DNA from: an uncultured Candidatus Nemicrothrix sp.
GTDB taxonomy: Bacteria > Actinomycetota > Acidimicrobiia > Acidimicrobiales > UBA8592
NCBI GenBank assembly: GCA_913046155.1
Contig: CAJWRY010000001.1
Location: 1 to 64,000, forward strand
DNA: 64,000 bases
Direction: 5' to 3'
Positions 24,953-33,647 of the stretch are shown here, in pieces. The notes under the pieces were generated by a model, which had not been told where the DNA came from, did not search any database, and saw only the letters and a program-made list of their open reading frames with translations. Position 1 is the stretch's first letter, and each line of letters opens with the position of its first letter. Made by a program: the position numbers and the translations under genes.

Positions 24953-26796
24953 GTGACCTTACAGATAATTCAACTACTGCTCTCGAAAGGGCAAAAATAC
25001 CTCTTCCAAAATTCCTAAAGAAAAATCACTATTTTGGCTTTCTTGGAATCTTACTTGTTTACCTACTAGCAGGAACTTACTCGGAATATTCACAAACAAT
25101 CATGAACACAATAATCTTTGCGATTATTGGGGCAAGCCTTATTGTTGTCTTCGGCATGGCAGGTCAATTGACACTCGGACATACGATCTTCGTTGCAGCA
25201 GGTGTCTTTCTTTCAGCGAATATAACTACTGTCTGGACCAGAGGACTCGAAACTGAAATCCCTATAGCATTCGGTGTCGCATTTCTTTTAGGGCTTATAG
25301 TTGGATTCCCGAGTTTGCGCGTGAATGAATTGTATTTGGCTCTTGCCACCTTTGCGGTTGCATTCGTTGGCGTACAAGTGTTGTTTGAGTGGAAGCAGTT
25401 TTCAGGTGGAGGTTCAGGAAAACCAGTAGGGAAACTTGAACTTTTTGGCTATGAGTTCTCAAGAGGGCCAACACTCGTGCGAATAGCCCTCATCTTGATG
25501 CTAATCACATTCTGGGTAGTTGGTAATTATCAGGATGGTCGGACTGGCAGGTCATGGAATGCGCTGAGAACAAGTGAAACCGCAGCTCGTGCTGCTGGGT
25601 TACCTGTTGCTTGGCTCAAAATTCTGTGTTTCGGAATAGGTGGCGGCCTTGCCGCTATCGGCGGCGTCCTCTACGCACACACATTAAGATACGCAATTCC
25701 AGAAAACTACGGAGTTGCTCTCTCAATCATAGTGGTTCTTGCGCTAATCATTGGTGGGAAACATAGGCTCATGGGAGCGGTACTTGGAGCTGTCTTCGTT
25801 AAATGGCTTCCAGAATTATCACGTGATGTACAAGAGTATGAAGGTCTAATCTATGGTGGAACTCTTATTATCCTGACCTTGATAGCCCCAGATGGACTAG
25901 TCGGCATGTTTGAGTGGCTCGGAGAAAGAATCAAAAACCTAAAGGGTGATCCACAGGCTGAAAGGTTCTCTTCTGTAGCTAAGGAAACTTCACCGTTAGA
26001 ATCTCAGTTCTTAGCTCCCCTATCATCCTCTGATCCAAAGGGAAGTTTGATCGTCCGTGATGCAGCTGTTGCATTTGGTGGTGTAAAGGCTGTTGACGGG
26101 GTTTCATTTGAAATACCTGCGGGAGGGGTTACCGGCCTAATCGGCTCTAATGGCGCAGGCAAAACAACTCTTTTCAATGCAATAACAGGACATGTTAAGG
26201 GGGCGACTGGACAATTCATTCTAGATGGTGAAGAAATCTCTCAGAAGCCCATTCACAATAGGGCTTTGTCAGGACTTGGTCGAACCTTCCAAAACCTAAA
26301 CCTTCATGACGATCTCAATGTTCTGGAACATGCTTTATTGGGGCTCGACAGGAATATGAAATACGGCCGGATTGCAGAATCTTTCCGAATGCCATGGGTA
26401 CTTCGAGAAGAGAAGAAAGCACATTACGTTGCTGCAGAACTTCTGGATCATATGGACCTCTTAGAGTACTGGAATGAAAAGGTTGAAGACCTCCCCTATG
26501 GACTTCAAAAGAGAGTAGACGTCGTTCGAGCTCTAGCTACGAACCCCTCAATTCTCCTCTTGGATGAACCTGCAGCAGGGCTACCAACTGCTGAAGCTCT
26601 AGAAATGATGAAAAAGGTGCAAGAGTATGCAAATCATATTTCTGCCGGAGTCTTGATAATCGAACACAATGTTGAACTAGTCGCCGACGTTAGCGACAGG
26701 ATTATTGTGTTAGATGCGGGAAAAACAATAGCCGATGGTACTCCAGAGGAAGTAACAAGGAATGAGCAAGTAATCGCTGCTTATTTAGGAACATAA
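24949..26796 (+). CDS. livMG-like: LivM-LivG fusion: ABC permease fused to ATPase
   Basis: A 615-residue single polypeptide. Residues 1 to about 330 are a LivM permease (AGQLTLGHTIFVAAGVF near 65-80, the loop RTSETAARAAGLPVAWLK, and GVLYAHTLRYAIP). A linker of about 30 residues joins it to a LivG-type ATPase from about residue 365: Walker A GSNGAGKTT, Q-loop region GRTFQNLNLHDDLNV, signature-like LPYGLQKRVDVVRAL, Walker B ILLLDEPAAG and the switch histidine in IIEHNVEL. Fusions of this kind occur in actinobacterial and other Liv systems. The frame is continuous, with no sign of an error at the junction. Confidence 0.95.
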   Translation: MSDLTDNSTTALERAKIPLPKFLKKNHYFGFLGILLVYLLAGTYSEYSQTIMNTIIFAIIGASLIVVFGMAGQLTLGHTIFVAAGVFLSANITTVWTRGLETEIPIAFGVAFLLGLIVGFPSLRVNELYLALATFAVAFVGVQVLFEWKQFSGGGSGKPVGKLELFGYEFSRGPTLVRIALILMLITFWVVGNYQDGRTGRSWNALRTSETAARAAGLPVAWLKILCFGIGGGLAAIGGVLYAHTLRYAIPENYGVALSIIVVLALIIGGKHRLMGAVLGAVFVKWLPELSRDVQEYEGLIYGGTLIILTLIAPDGLVGMFEWLGERIKNLKGDPQAERFSSVAKETSPLESQFLAPLSSSDPKGSLIVRDAAVAFGGVKAVDGVSFEIPAGGVTGLIGSNGAGKTTLFNAITGHVKGATGQFILDGEEISQKPIHNRALSGLGRTFQNLNLHDDLNVLEHALLGLDRNMKYGRIAESFRMPWVLREEKKAHYVAAELLDHMDLLEYWNEKVEDLPYGLQKRVDVVRALATNPSILLLDEPAAGLPTAEALEMMKKVQEYANHISAGVLIIEHNVELVADVSDRIIVLDAGKTIADGTPEEVTRNEQVIAAYLGT

Positions 26797-26797
26797 T

Positions 26798-27514
26798 ATG
26801 AGTGGATTAATTATAAAGGATTTAAAAGTTGGGTATGGCCGAAATGAAGTCATCCACGGAGTTGACATCAGGGTAAATTCAGGTGAGAAGGTCGCTCTAC
26901 TTGGCGCTAACGGTGCAGGAAAGTCGACGGTACTCAAAACCATCTCTGGCCTTTTGACCCCAACAGAAGGAACAATAACATTCAACGGAGACGAAATCGG
27001 TGGAGCAAATCCTGCGGCACTTGTTGACATGGGCGTCATACAGGTGCCTGAAGGACGTAGAGTATTCCCTGGGCTGAACGTTGAGGACAATTTAAAGGTA
27101 GCCAATTACGGAAAGTCTCCAGATCTTTTTGAAGAGGGACTTGAGACTGTTTACAATAAGTTCCCCATTCTTCAAGAAAGAAGGAAGCAAGCAGCTGGCC
27201 TACTAAGTGGCGGACAACAACAAATGCTTTCACTGAGTCGCGCAATCATAGCAAAACCAAAATTGCTACTCATAGACGAAATGTCTTTGGGATTAGCGCC
27301 GCTTCTGGTAAAAGAATTCTACGAGCAACTGGGAGACCTATTCTCTGAGGACGTGACTTTACTTCTAGTAGAACAAAATGCGGGACTAGCATTAAAGTAC
27401 TGTTCGCGCTTCTACGTGCTTAGAAACGGTGAACTAGTCCTCCAAAGCGACTCGTCAGACTACATAGATGACCCCACAGCTTTACAATCTGCATACTTAG
27501 GTGTGGACGCGTAA
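26798..27514 (+). CDS. livF-like: LivF-type ABC transporter ATPase
   Basis: A 238-residue nucleotide-binding subunit. Walker A GANGAGKST, LLSGGQQQMLSLSRAI as ABC signature, Walker B LLLIDEMSLGLAP, and LLVEQNAG in the switch region are all present. It starts one base after the stop of the LivM-LivG fusion, and completes the importer: binding lipoprotein, LivH, LivM-LivG and LivF. It would pair with the fused LivG domain as an ATPase heterodimer. Confidence 0.95.
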   Translation: MSGLIIKDLKVGYGRNEVIHGVDIRVNSGEKVALLGANGAGKSTVLKTISGLLTPTEGTITFNGDEIGGANPAALVDMGVIQVPEGRRVFPGLNVEDNLKVANYGKSPDLFEEGLETVYNKFPILQERRKQAAGLLSGGQQQMLSLSRAIIAKPKLLLIDEMSLGLAPLLVKEFYEQLGDLFSEDVTLLLVEQNAGLALKYCSRFYVLRNGELVLQSDSSDYIDDPTALQSAYLGVDA

Positions 27515-27533
27515 GCTCCGGGAGTGAACGCTT

Positions 27534-28016
27534 ATGGCTCGCATTGATATTCCTGATGGAGAGGAATTAGAGCGAATACGCCTCTGGGAAATGACTTCAG
27601 GTCTTTCAGACGCGATTAACAGTTTTCGAATTGCATCTCATGATAAGAGCCAACTTACTCGAAGGGTCAGAGAAGTAGCCCGAATGCGAATAGCTGTAAT
27701 AAACCAATGCCCCATATGACTTGATACCAGAAGTGCGTCGGGAACGGACAAAAAGCTTTCTGAGTCAGAGTATTGTGAAATTATTAGCGGAGAGAAACCT
27801 ATTTCCTTAAATAGGCAAGAATTGCTTGCCCTAAATTTTGCTGAAGACTTTTGCAATGATCCAAATTCACTAAATGAAGACTTTTTTGTCGAACTAAGGT
27901 CGGAATTCTCGGATGCAGAAATAGTTGATTTGGCTGGCTATGTCGCTTTCTGTTTAGGCATTGGTCGAGTATATAAAGTCTTAGATATCGCAAATGAGTG
28001 CCCAGTAGTTCATTAG
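27534..28016 (+). CDS. Predicted selenoprotein: AhpD/carboxymuconolactone decarboxylase-like protein with CxxU
   Basis: Conventional reading gives a 61-residue stub, but the same frame stays open through an in-frame TGA (27717-27719) to a TAG at 28014-28016, giving 160 residues. The sequence before the TGA, VREVARMRIAVINQCPI, and after it, LDTRSASG ... FSDAEIVDLAGYVAFCLGIGR, match one AhpD-like domain throughout. The TGA is codon 62, exactly the second Cys of the family's CxxC, so the motif is C59-P-I-U62. A SECIS-like hairpin follows (27728-27762). The gene directly follows livF. A redox or peroxidase-type role is expected. A recent pseudogene is the alternative. Confidence 0.78.
27728..27762 (+). 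promoter_or_regulatory. Candidate bacterial SECIS element for the gene at 27534
   Basis: CAGAAG (27728-27733) pairs with CTTTCTG (27756-27762, one bulged or wobble base). An upper stem follows, GTCG (27737-27740) with CGGAC (27745-27749, G27747 bulged), closing a GGAA loop at 27741-27744. The loop starts 21 bases after the TGA and begins with GG, as expected for the bacterial SECIS model recalled from the literature. Confidence 0.65.
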
Positions 28017-28031
28017 TAAAGTCGCTTAATG

Positions 28032-29570
28032 CTAATTGAAGGTGCTTCTCAAGTTTCGTTTGAGTATTTTTCCTGTCGGAGCCTTAGGAAGTTCTTTGAC
28101 GAATTCAACATACTTAGGTTTCTGGTAGCTTGCTAGATTACTTTTCGCAGTCAGCATAATATCCTCTGGCGATAAGTCATAACCTGGCTTAGCCACAACG
28201 AATGCCTTGACTGATTCTCCCCACTCATCGTCGGGGATACCTATCACCGCAACTTCAAGCACACCTTGGTGTTTTGCTATCGCTTCCTCAACTTGAATTG
28301 AGTAGATATTCTCTCCCCCAGAAATAATCATATCCTTAGCCCGGTCAACGATATAGCAATAGCCATCAGAGTCCCAAGTTGCGATATCACCTGTCCACAT
28401 CCAGCCATTACGAATGGTCTGACTTGTTAGATCTGGTCTTCCAAAATATCCGATCATATTTGCTTTAGACTTCACGATGATTTCACCTGGAGTCTCATTA
28501 TCTTGGGGCACTACGTTCCCATCAGCGTCTACTATTCGAATAGTTGTGACAAAGCCCTCTCTTCCACAGGACCGAAGTCTTTCGGGGTGAAAGTTTTCGC
28601 GTATTGCGAGATTGTGATCTTCCTGACTGAGGAACGTCATTGTTGTCCCTTCAGTTTGCCCATAACCTTGTATCAAACTGCAAGGGAATGCATCGAGTGC
28701 TTCCCGAATGACCCTGCTCGGCATAGGTCCACCTCCGTATTGAATATTCCTTAACGTACTCAGGTTAAAAGATTCAAAATTCGGAACCGCCATCATCCAG
28801 TTCAACATTGTGGTTACCCCCAAGAAAGCAGAAACCTTTTCCTTTTCGATCAAGTTAAGGGCTAACGTTGCATCAAAATTCATCAATACAAGCGGACAGC
28901 CGTGAGCGTGATAATTCATTGCTAGAACGACAGGAATATGAAACATTTGACCTGTCAGCATGTAGACGTCGGAAGGTACTATACGTTCAGCCACAGTCTG
29001 ATTTTGCATTCCGTACCAAACGCTTTCATGAGAGTGAAGAGCACCTTTTGATTCTCCGGTTGTTCCACCTGTGTAGAGAATAAAAAATGGATCCTCAGCT
29101 TTGTGGTTTGATGTTGGTGAAGGATCAACCGATGACTGAGCTTGAACTAATGATTCAAATGATTGGTCCCCTGTTTCACCGTATTCAAACCATCTATCGA
29201 CCAGATCGGTTTCTGCTTGTACTTGCTTACCTAATTCAGACAAATCGCTATCAACAATTACAATGCTTGGGTTTCCATTTTCAATAATTTTAATTACTTC
29301 ACTGGAAGATAATCTCCAATTCATAGGCTGAGCTATTAACCCGATTCGTCCACAGGCATAGAAGAGTGCGAGATGCTCTATTGAATTTTTGCTTAGAATC
29401 CCGACTCGATCACCTTTCTGTAGCCCAATTGATATCAAACCATTTGCTATTTTGTTTACTAGGTCTTCCAGCTCCCTAAAGCTAATTCTCCGATTTCGCT
29501 GTTCGTCAATTACTGCTACCTTGTTGGGAGTTAAACGTGCCCATTTTTGTGGTATCAAACCAATGTTCAT
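28032..29570 (-). CDS. Acyl-CoA synthetase (AMP-binding)
   Basis: A 512-residue ANL enzyme with LYTGGTTGESKGALHSH (the phosphate loop has TGG in place of TSG), QGYGQTEGTT (A5), NGWMWTGDIATWDSDGY (hinge), YIVDRAKDMIISGGENIY and the C-terminal APTGKILKRNLR with the adenylation lysine. The GENIYSIQVEEAI segment is usual for medium/long-chain fatty acyl ligases. It follows the SDR and MFS genes on the minus strand (3-base gap), forming an operon that may import and activate an acid. It converges with the selenoprotein gene. Confidence 0.92.
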   Translation of the reverse strand: MNIGLIPQKWARLTPNKVAVIDEQRNRRISFRELEDLVNKIANGLISIGLQKGDRVGILSKNSIEHLALFYACGRIGLIAQPMNWRLSSSEVIKIIENGNPSIVIVDSDLSELGKQVQAETDLVDRWFEYGETGDQSFESLVQAQSSVDPSPTSNHKAEDPFFILYTGGTTGESKGALHSHESVWYGMQNQTVAERIVPSDVYMLTGQMFHIPVVLAMNYHAHGCPLVLMNFDATLALNLIEKEKVSAFLGVTTMLNWMMAVPNFESFNLSTLRNIQYGGGPMPSRVIREALDAFPCSLIQGYGQTEGTTMTFLSQEDHNLAIRENFHPERLRSCGREGFVTTIRIVDADGNVVPQDNETPGEIIVKSKANMIGYFGRPDLTSQTIRNGWMWTGDIATWDSDGYCYIVDRAKDMIISGGENIYSIQVEEAIAKHQGVLEVAVIGIPDDEWGESVKAFVVAKPGYDLSPEDIMLTAKSNLASYQKPKYVEFVKELPKAPTGKILKRNLRSTFN

Positions 29571-29573
29571 TTT

Positions 29574-30404
29574 TTACAGACCGCGTTGTCCAGCTTCGCG
29601 AAGAAAAGGCATAGCATCTGAATGGGGAGGATCATTAGGGGTAGAGCCGGTAGTAAGCCCACCATCTACTACTAGACAATGCCCATTCGTGTTCCCTGAT
29701 TCATCCGATGCGAGGTAGAGGGCGGCATTGGCAACATCTAAGGGCATGCCTGGCCTATTGAGAATTGGAGATTTCGCTTTCACTATTTCACTTACCTCTT
29801 CTATTGCTTCATGGTCATCGGTATAAGCTGCGGCTACTAATGGGGTAACAGTAGATCCAGGGGCAATACAATTTACCCTTACCCCAGACCTGCATAATTC
29901 GGCAGCCACGTTCTTTGTTAATCCAACTACTCCATGTTTAGCAGCAGCGTAGACATGAGGGCCAAGGCCGCCAGTCACACCTGCTGTGCTAGCTACATTA
30001 ATAATTGAGCCTGATTTTTGTTGCTCCATATACGGGGCTGCATGTTTAATTCCTAGAAATGTTCCATAGAGAAGAATATCTAGAGTTGCTTTGAACTCTG
30101 ATGCGTCTGTTGAAGAGATTGGCCCTCTAGACCCCACAATACCCGCATTATTCATCACGATGTCTAAGCTTCCGTACGTTGATACCGCAGCTTCCATCAG
30201 TTCCTCTACATCGGCCTCCTCAGTCACGTCGCAATACTTAAATATTGCTTTGTGTCCCATTTCTGAGGAAAGATCTTCACCAAGTTCCCTTTGGATATCT
30301 CCAATTATGACAAGCGCTCCTTCCTCGACAAATCTTTTGACGGTCGCCTTACCTATGCCAGATGCTGCCCCTGTTACGACGGCGACTTTTTCTTTCAGCC
30401 TCAT
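29574..30404 (-). CDS. Short-chain dehydrogenase/reductase
   Basis: A 276-residue classical SDR: TGAASGIGKATVKR near residues 12-25, CDVTEEADVEEL, NNAGIVGSRGP, and IINVASTAGVTGGLGPHVYAAAKHGVVGLTKNVAAEL with catalytic Ser, Tyr and Lys. An Asp after the second strand (IIGDIQREL) suggests NAD(H). The C-terminal extension past the typical VVDGG end is about 25 residues. Its ATG overlaps the TGA of the MFS gene by 4 bases, which supports co-translation. Confidence 0.88.
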   Translation of the reverse strand: MRLKEKVAVVTGAASGIGKATVKRFVEEGALVIIGDIQRELGEDLSSEMGHKAIFKYCDVTEEADVEELMEAAVSTYGSLDIVMNNAGIVGSRGPISSTDASEFKATLDILLYGTFLGIKHAAPYMEQQKSGSIINVASTAGVTGGLGPHVYAAAKHGVVGLTKNVAAELCRSGVRVNCIAPGSTVTPLVAAAYTDDHEAIEEVSEIVKAKSPILNRPGMPLDVANAALYLASDESGNTNGHCLVVDGGLTTGSTPNDPPHSDAMPFLREAGQRGL

Positions 30405-31582
30405 GATTCCCCTTGCATTTCATTTTGTGGTTCGATCCGCCCCACTCTTTGCCATGCAAAAACAGCAGCAAATAGCAAAGCGGTGGTACCCAACCAAGAA
30501 TACGCAAAGCTTTCTGTCCAGTCCACAACGAATCCGAATAAGGGGGGTGATGCTAGTGCCCCTAAGTAGTATCCGGTCATAGTAATCCCAGTAGCTCTAC
30601 TGACTGAAAGCGGAGCTTTATCTACTATGCATGCATGCATTGTTCCGATAGCTGAGAGTTGCGTTGAGACGCCAATGATAGCGCCTATTATCACCAATTC
30701 AATACCTAGTGCGGGGCCAAGACTAACCAATAAGACTGCAATTGATGAAGAAAATAGCAGAGCCATTAGCAACTTAATTCTACTTTTGGCACCTACTCTG
30801 TCAGCAAACAGGCCATTACATATCATGGCCAAGACTCCAGAGAAACAAGCTATGGAAGTTACTGCTCCAGCAAATCCTGAGCTTGCGTCAAGAGAATCCT
30901 CTAAATATGAGACGATCCATGAGTAAAGGGGCTGAGATCCAGCTATAAGCAGAAAAGAAGCTATCCCGAACCAGTAGAAGTTTGATGGAAGCGTCTTATC
31001 GTTAGTCTGCTCAACACTATCGGTTATCAGATTCGGAACGAAAAGAAGCGCAGAAATCCCTACACAAAGAGCAACTGCACCATTAACCACCAGGATATGT
31101 TCCCATTTCCATTGGTCTGCAGACCATGGACCTATCGCTGCCGCTAATGCAGCCATGAGCGGTACGCCCGACGTTTTCACAGACATTGCAAGAGTGCGCT
31201 TTTCTGCTCCGATTACTTTTCCGATCACAACATTTGTTCCAGTATTTGAAAGCCCGTATGCTGCCCCTGCTAGCACGCTGGATATAACCCAGATGCTATA
31301 AGTCCCTATTGCAGCGATTAGAAAAGAGCAAATTGCGACAATAACCATATCCATTACGATTGAAGTTCTTGGCCCTATTCGTTCGGTAATTTTCCCTGCA
31401 AGAATTGAACCCAAGCCTGTTGAGCCGAAGTAAATACCAACAATCAATCCTACTTTTCCTTTTGAAACAAGTAACTCTTGGCTCAGAACAGTAGCTAGGA
31501 AACCAGGGAAAAATCCCAAAGACGCCCCAATTCCGACAGCGCCAGCCGAAACGGCTACAACACTCTTTTCCTTAACCCTCAT
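30401..31582 (-). CDS. Major facilitator superfamily transporter
   Basis: A 393-residue inner-membrane protein with about 12 hydrophobic helices in two halves. The loop between helices 2 and 3, GSILAGKITERIGPR, has the MFS motif A form (G...D/GR.G.R). GGLF-type loops follow with ALFADRVGAKSRIK in half two. Co-transcribed with an SDR and a CoA ligase, it probably moves an acidic metabolite. Neither direction nor substrate is known. Confidence 0.85.
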   Translation of the reverse strand: MRVKEKSVVAVSAGAVGIGASLGFFPGFLATVLSQELLVSKGKVGLIVGIYFGSTGLGSILAGKITERIGPRTSIVMDMVIVAICSFLIAAIGTYSIWVISSVLAGAAYGLSNTGTNVVIGKVIGAEKRTLAMSVKTSGVPLMAALAAAIGPWSADQWKWEHILVVNGAVALCVGISALLFVPNLITDSVEQTNDKTLPSNFYWFGIASFLLIAGSQPLYSWIVSYLEDSLDASSGFAGAVTSIACFSGVLAMICNGLFADRVGAKSRIKLLMALLFSSSIAVLLVSLGPALGIELVIIGAIIGVSTQLSAIGTMHACIVDKAPLSVSRATGITMTGYYLGALASPPLFGFVVDWTESFAYSWLGTTALLFAAVFAWQRVGRIEPQNEMQGES

Positions 31583-31624
31583 GAACTTTTCTAGAGAACT
31601 TGGGCAAATAGATACTCGCCGAAT

Positions 31625-33253
31625 TCATCCACGTATCTCAGCAGCTATCTGCTCTCGAAGGCGAATCTTTTGTATCTTAGTTGCGGACATTGGCCATTCC
31701 GTTACGAATCGCACGTAACGAGGTATTTTGAAACTTGATAGTTGCCCCTTGCAGAATTCAATTATTTCATTTTCAGTTGAGGACATTCCTTCTTTAAGTT
31801 GAATGAATGCTGCGGGTACCTCAACATATTTATTATCGGGCGCCGAAACAACTTGAGCTAACTGAATTGCAGGGTGATGTGAGAGAAAACCTTCAATTTC
31901 AACTGCGGCAACATTTTCACCGCCGACCTTGAGCATGTCCTTTATTCTTCCGTGGTAAGTGACTCTACCCTCTTCATCTAGTGAACATAGGTCCCCTGTC
32001 CTGAACCAACCGTCTTCTGTAAAGGCCTCCAGGTTCTTTTCAGGCGCATTATGGTATCCCTCAAATACGCAATAGCCTTTTATTAGAATCTCGCCTTGTT
32101 CGTTAGCCCCCAGAATTTCGTCAGTTTCTGGATGTCGAATTTGAGCTTGAATACCCCGGAAAAGCTTTCCTGAAGTTTCAGTCCTTTTCTCAAGTGAATC
32201 CTCAACATGACCAAATGAAACTACTCCGCCACATTCAGTCAGTCCGTAAGCACTTATTTGTACAGTGTTAGGCATCCGTTCTTGCATTGAGACAAGAAGA
32301 TCCGCAGGACCTACATTGTTGACGATTCGCATGTTGAGTGCATTCGGATCATAATCAACGTGGTTAAGCAGGGCTTCCATGATTGTAGGAAAACTGGCAA
32401 AATTTAATGTAGCTTTTTCAGATTTCATGTAGGAGAGAGCTAATTTGGGTTCAAAGTATTCCATAGTCAACAAAGCGGCTCCGGCATCAATACATGCTAT
32501 GAGTGGCAAGACAAAACTCATATGAAACATAGGGAGAGGATCCCACATCCTATCCGTTTCTGTAATCATGAAACGAGTTCTACCTGCCTCGACAGCCGGT
32601 CGAACCAATGCTTCATGTGTAATAGGGCATCCTTTGGGGTTTGCAGTAGTACCCGATGTATACATCATCATTGCTATGTCACGAACTTGAAGACGTGAGC
32701 GGCTTATCTCAATTTCCTCCACTTCAATATTTTCGCTGAGAGTTTCGAATGTTTCTGTATCAAGCATTCCTACCGGCATGCGCTCTCCGAACAAAATAAT
32801 AGAATTTAAATTACGGGCTTCAGGTAGTTGAAGTTGCATTGGATCTGTTTGATTTTCTAAATTTGGAAATGCTTCCTGAAGTAGTTCCACAAAGTCCACA
32901 TGTTCAACTATCCGGTCGGTTGTCGCAAGCACCTTTAAACCCGCGTCATCAATCACATAGGCAAGTTCCTTCGCTTTGTAGCGAGCGTTAATGGGAACCG
33001 GTATTGCCCCAATGAGTTGACTTCCAAGAAGTAGATCAACAAATTCGATACAATTTGACATCAATATTCCAACAGAGTCACCGTCATTGATTCCGATTGC
33101 CTTAAGTGACCTCGCAGCATTTGTAGCCCGCTCGTAGAGTTGTGCAAATGTAGTTTTTGATTCAGGAAACACCACTATGTCGGAATCAGGATGTTTATTA
33201 ACTGCGCGTGCCAATAAATCTGGAAGAGTGTAGACATCAGAAACTGTTAACAA
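31625..33253 (-). CDS. Acyl-CoA synthetase (AMP-binding), paralogue of the 12346-13986 gene
   Basis: A 542-residue ANL enzyme. MYTSGTTANPKGCPITHEA (phosphate loop), YGLTECGG (A5), DGWFRTGDLCSLDEEG (hinge) and MSATKIQKIRLRE (terminal lysine) are seen. Both this protein and the one at 12346-13986 have ATANPKGCP/TAMPKGCP, GPADLLVSMQ/GPAEQLVSMQ and ATKI in the lysine segment, so they share a recent ancestor. It faces the SnoaL-like gene at 33309 across about 55 bases. Chain-length preference cannot be told. Confidence 0.93.
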   Translation of the reverse strand: MLTVSDVYTLPDLLARAVNKHPDSDIVVFPESKTTFAQLYERATNAARSLKAIGINDGDSVGILMSNCIEFVDLLLGSQLIGAIPVPINARYKAKELAYVIDDAGLKVLATTDRIVEHVDFVELLQEAFPNLENQTDPMQLQLPEARNLNSIILFGERMPVGMLDTETFETLSENIEVEEIEISRSRLQVRDIAMMMYTSGTTANPKGCPITHEALVRPAVEAGRTRFMITETDRMWDPLPMFHMSFVLPLIACIDAGAALLTMEYFEPKLALSYMKSEKATLNFASFPTIMEALLNHVDYDPNALNMRIVNNVGPADLLVSMQERMPNTVQISAYGLTECGGVVSFGHVEDSLEKRTETSGKLFRGIQAQIRHPETDEILGANEQGEILIKGYCVFEGYHNAPEKNLEAFTEDGWFRTGDLCSLDEEGRVTYHGRIKDMLKVGGENVAAVEIEGFLSHHPAIQLAQVVSAPDNKYVEVPAAFIQLKEGMSSTENEIIEFCKGQLSSFKIPRYVRFVTEWPMSATKIQKIRLREQIAAEIRG

Positions 33254-33308
33254 TGGTCCCCCTTAGGAGTCGTCTTGATAGGATGCGAAAATACATTTGG
33301 AGATTCAC

Positions 33309-33647
33309 ATGTTGACACCTGAAGAGGTAGCCGAGAAACATCTTACCGCAGTCAAAGGCGGAGACCCATTTCTAATGGCTGAAGACTATGCTCAAGATGC
33401 ACTTTTGGTTAGAGGCGAAGATGTTTTCGCCGGAAAGGAAGAAATATTCAACTACTTTGCAGGAGTTCCTAACAGGATGGGTTCTGGAGTAATTAAATTT
33501 ATGAAATTAGAAGTGGACGGAGCGAGTGTGAGCTTTTTTTGGGAAATCACTGATGACAAAAAAGTAGTTTCAGGAAAAGATGTAATGATTATTAAAAACG
33601 GTTTGATCCAACATCAGGAAGTGACTCTACTAACCGAGGATTTTTAG
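33309..33647 (+). CDS. SnoaL/NTF2-like small protein
   Basis: A 112-residue protein with the compact NTF2-like plan: an initial helix (LTPEEVAEKHLTAVKGGDPFLMAEDYAQDALLVR) that leads into GEDVFAGKEEIFNYFAGVPNRM, followed by four strands ending in IIKNGLIQHQEVTL. The ATG at 33309 is chosen because GGAG lies 6 bases upstream; a TTG four codons earlier is possible. Such proteins are often ketosteroid-isomerase-like and bind hydrophobic ligands. It overlaps the minus-strand AhpD-like gene at its 3' end (convergent). Confidence 0.7.
   Translation: MLTPEEVAEKHLTAVKGGDPFLMAEDYAQDALLVRGEDVFAGKEEIFNYFAGVPNRMGSGVIKFMKLEVDGASVSFFWEITDDKKVVSGKDVMIIKNGLIQHQEVTLLTEDF

Noticed and set aside
27717..27719. 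Pseudogene by nonsense mutation
   Set aside because: The frame on both sides is intact, the TGA is at the conserved second Cys, and a SECIS-like hairpin follows; random mutation would not be expected to hit this codon in three genes.
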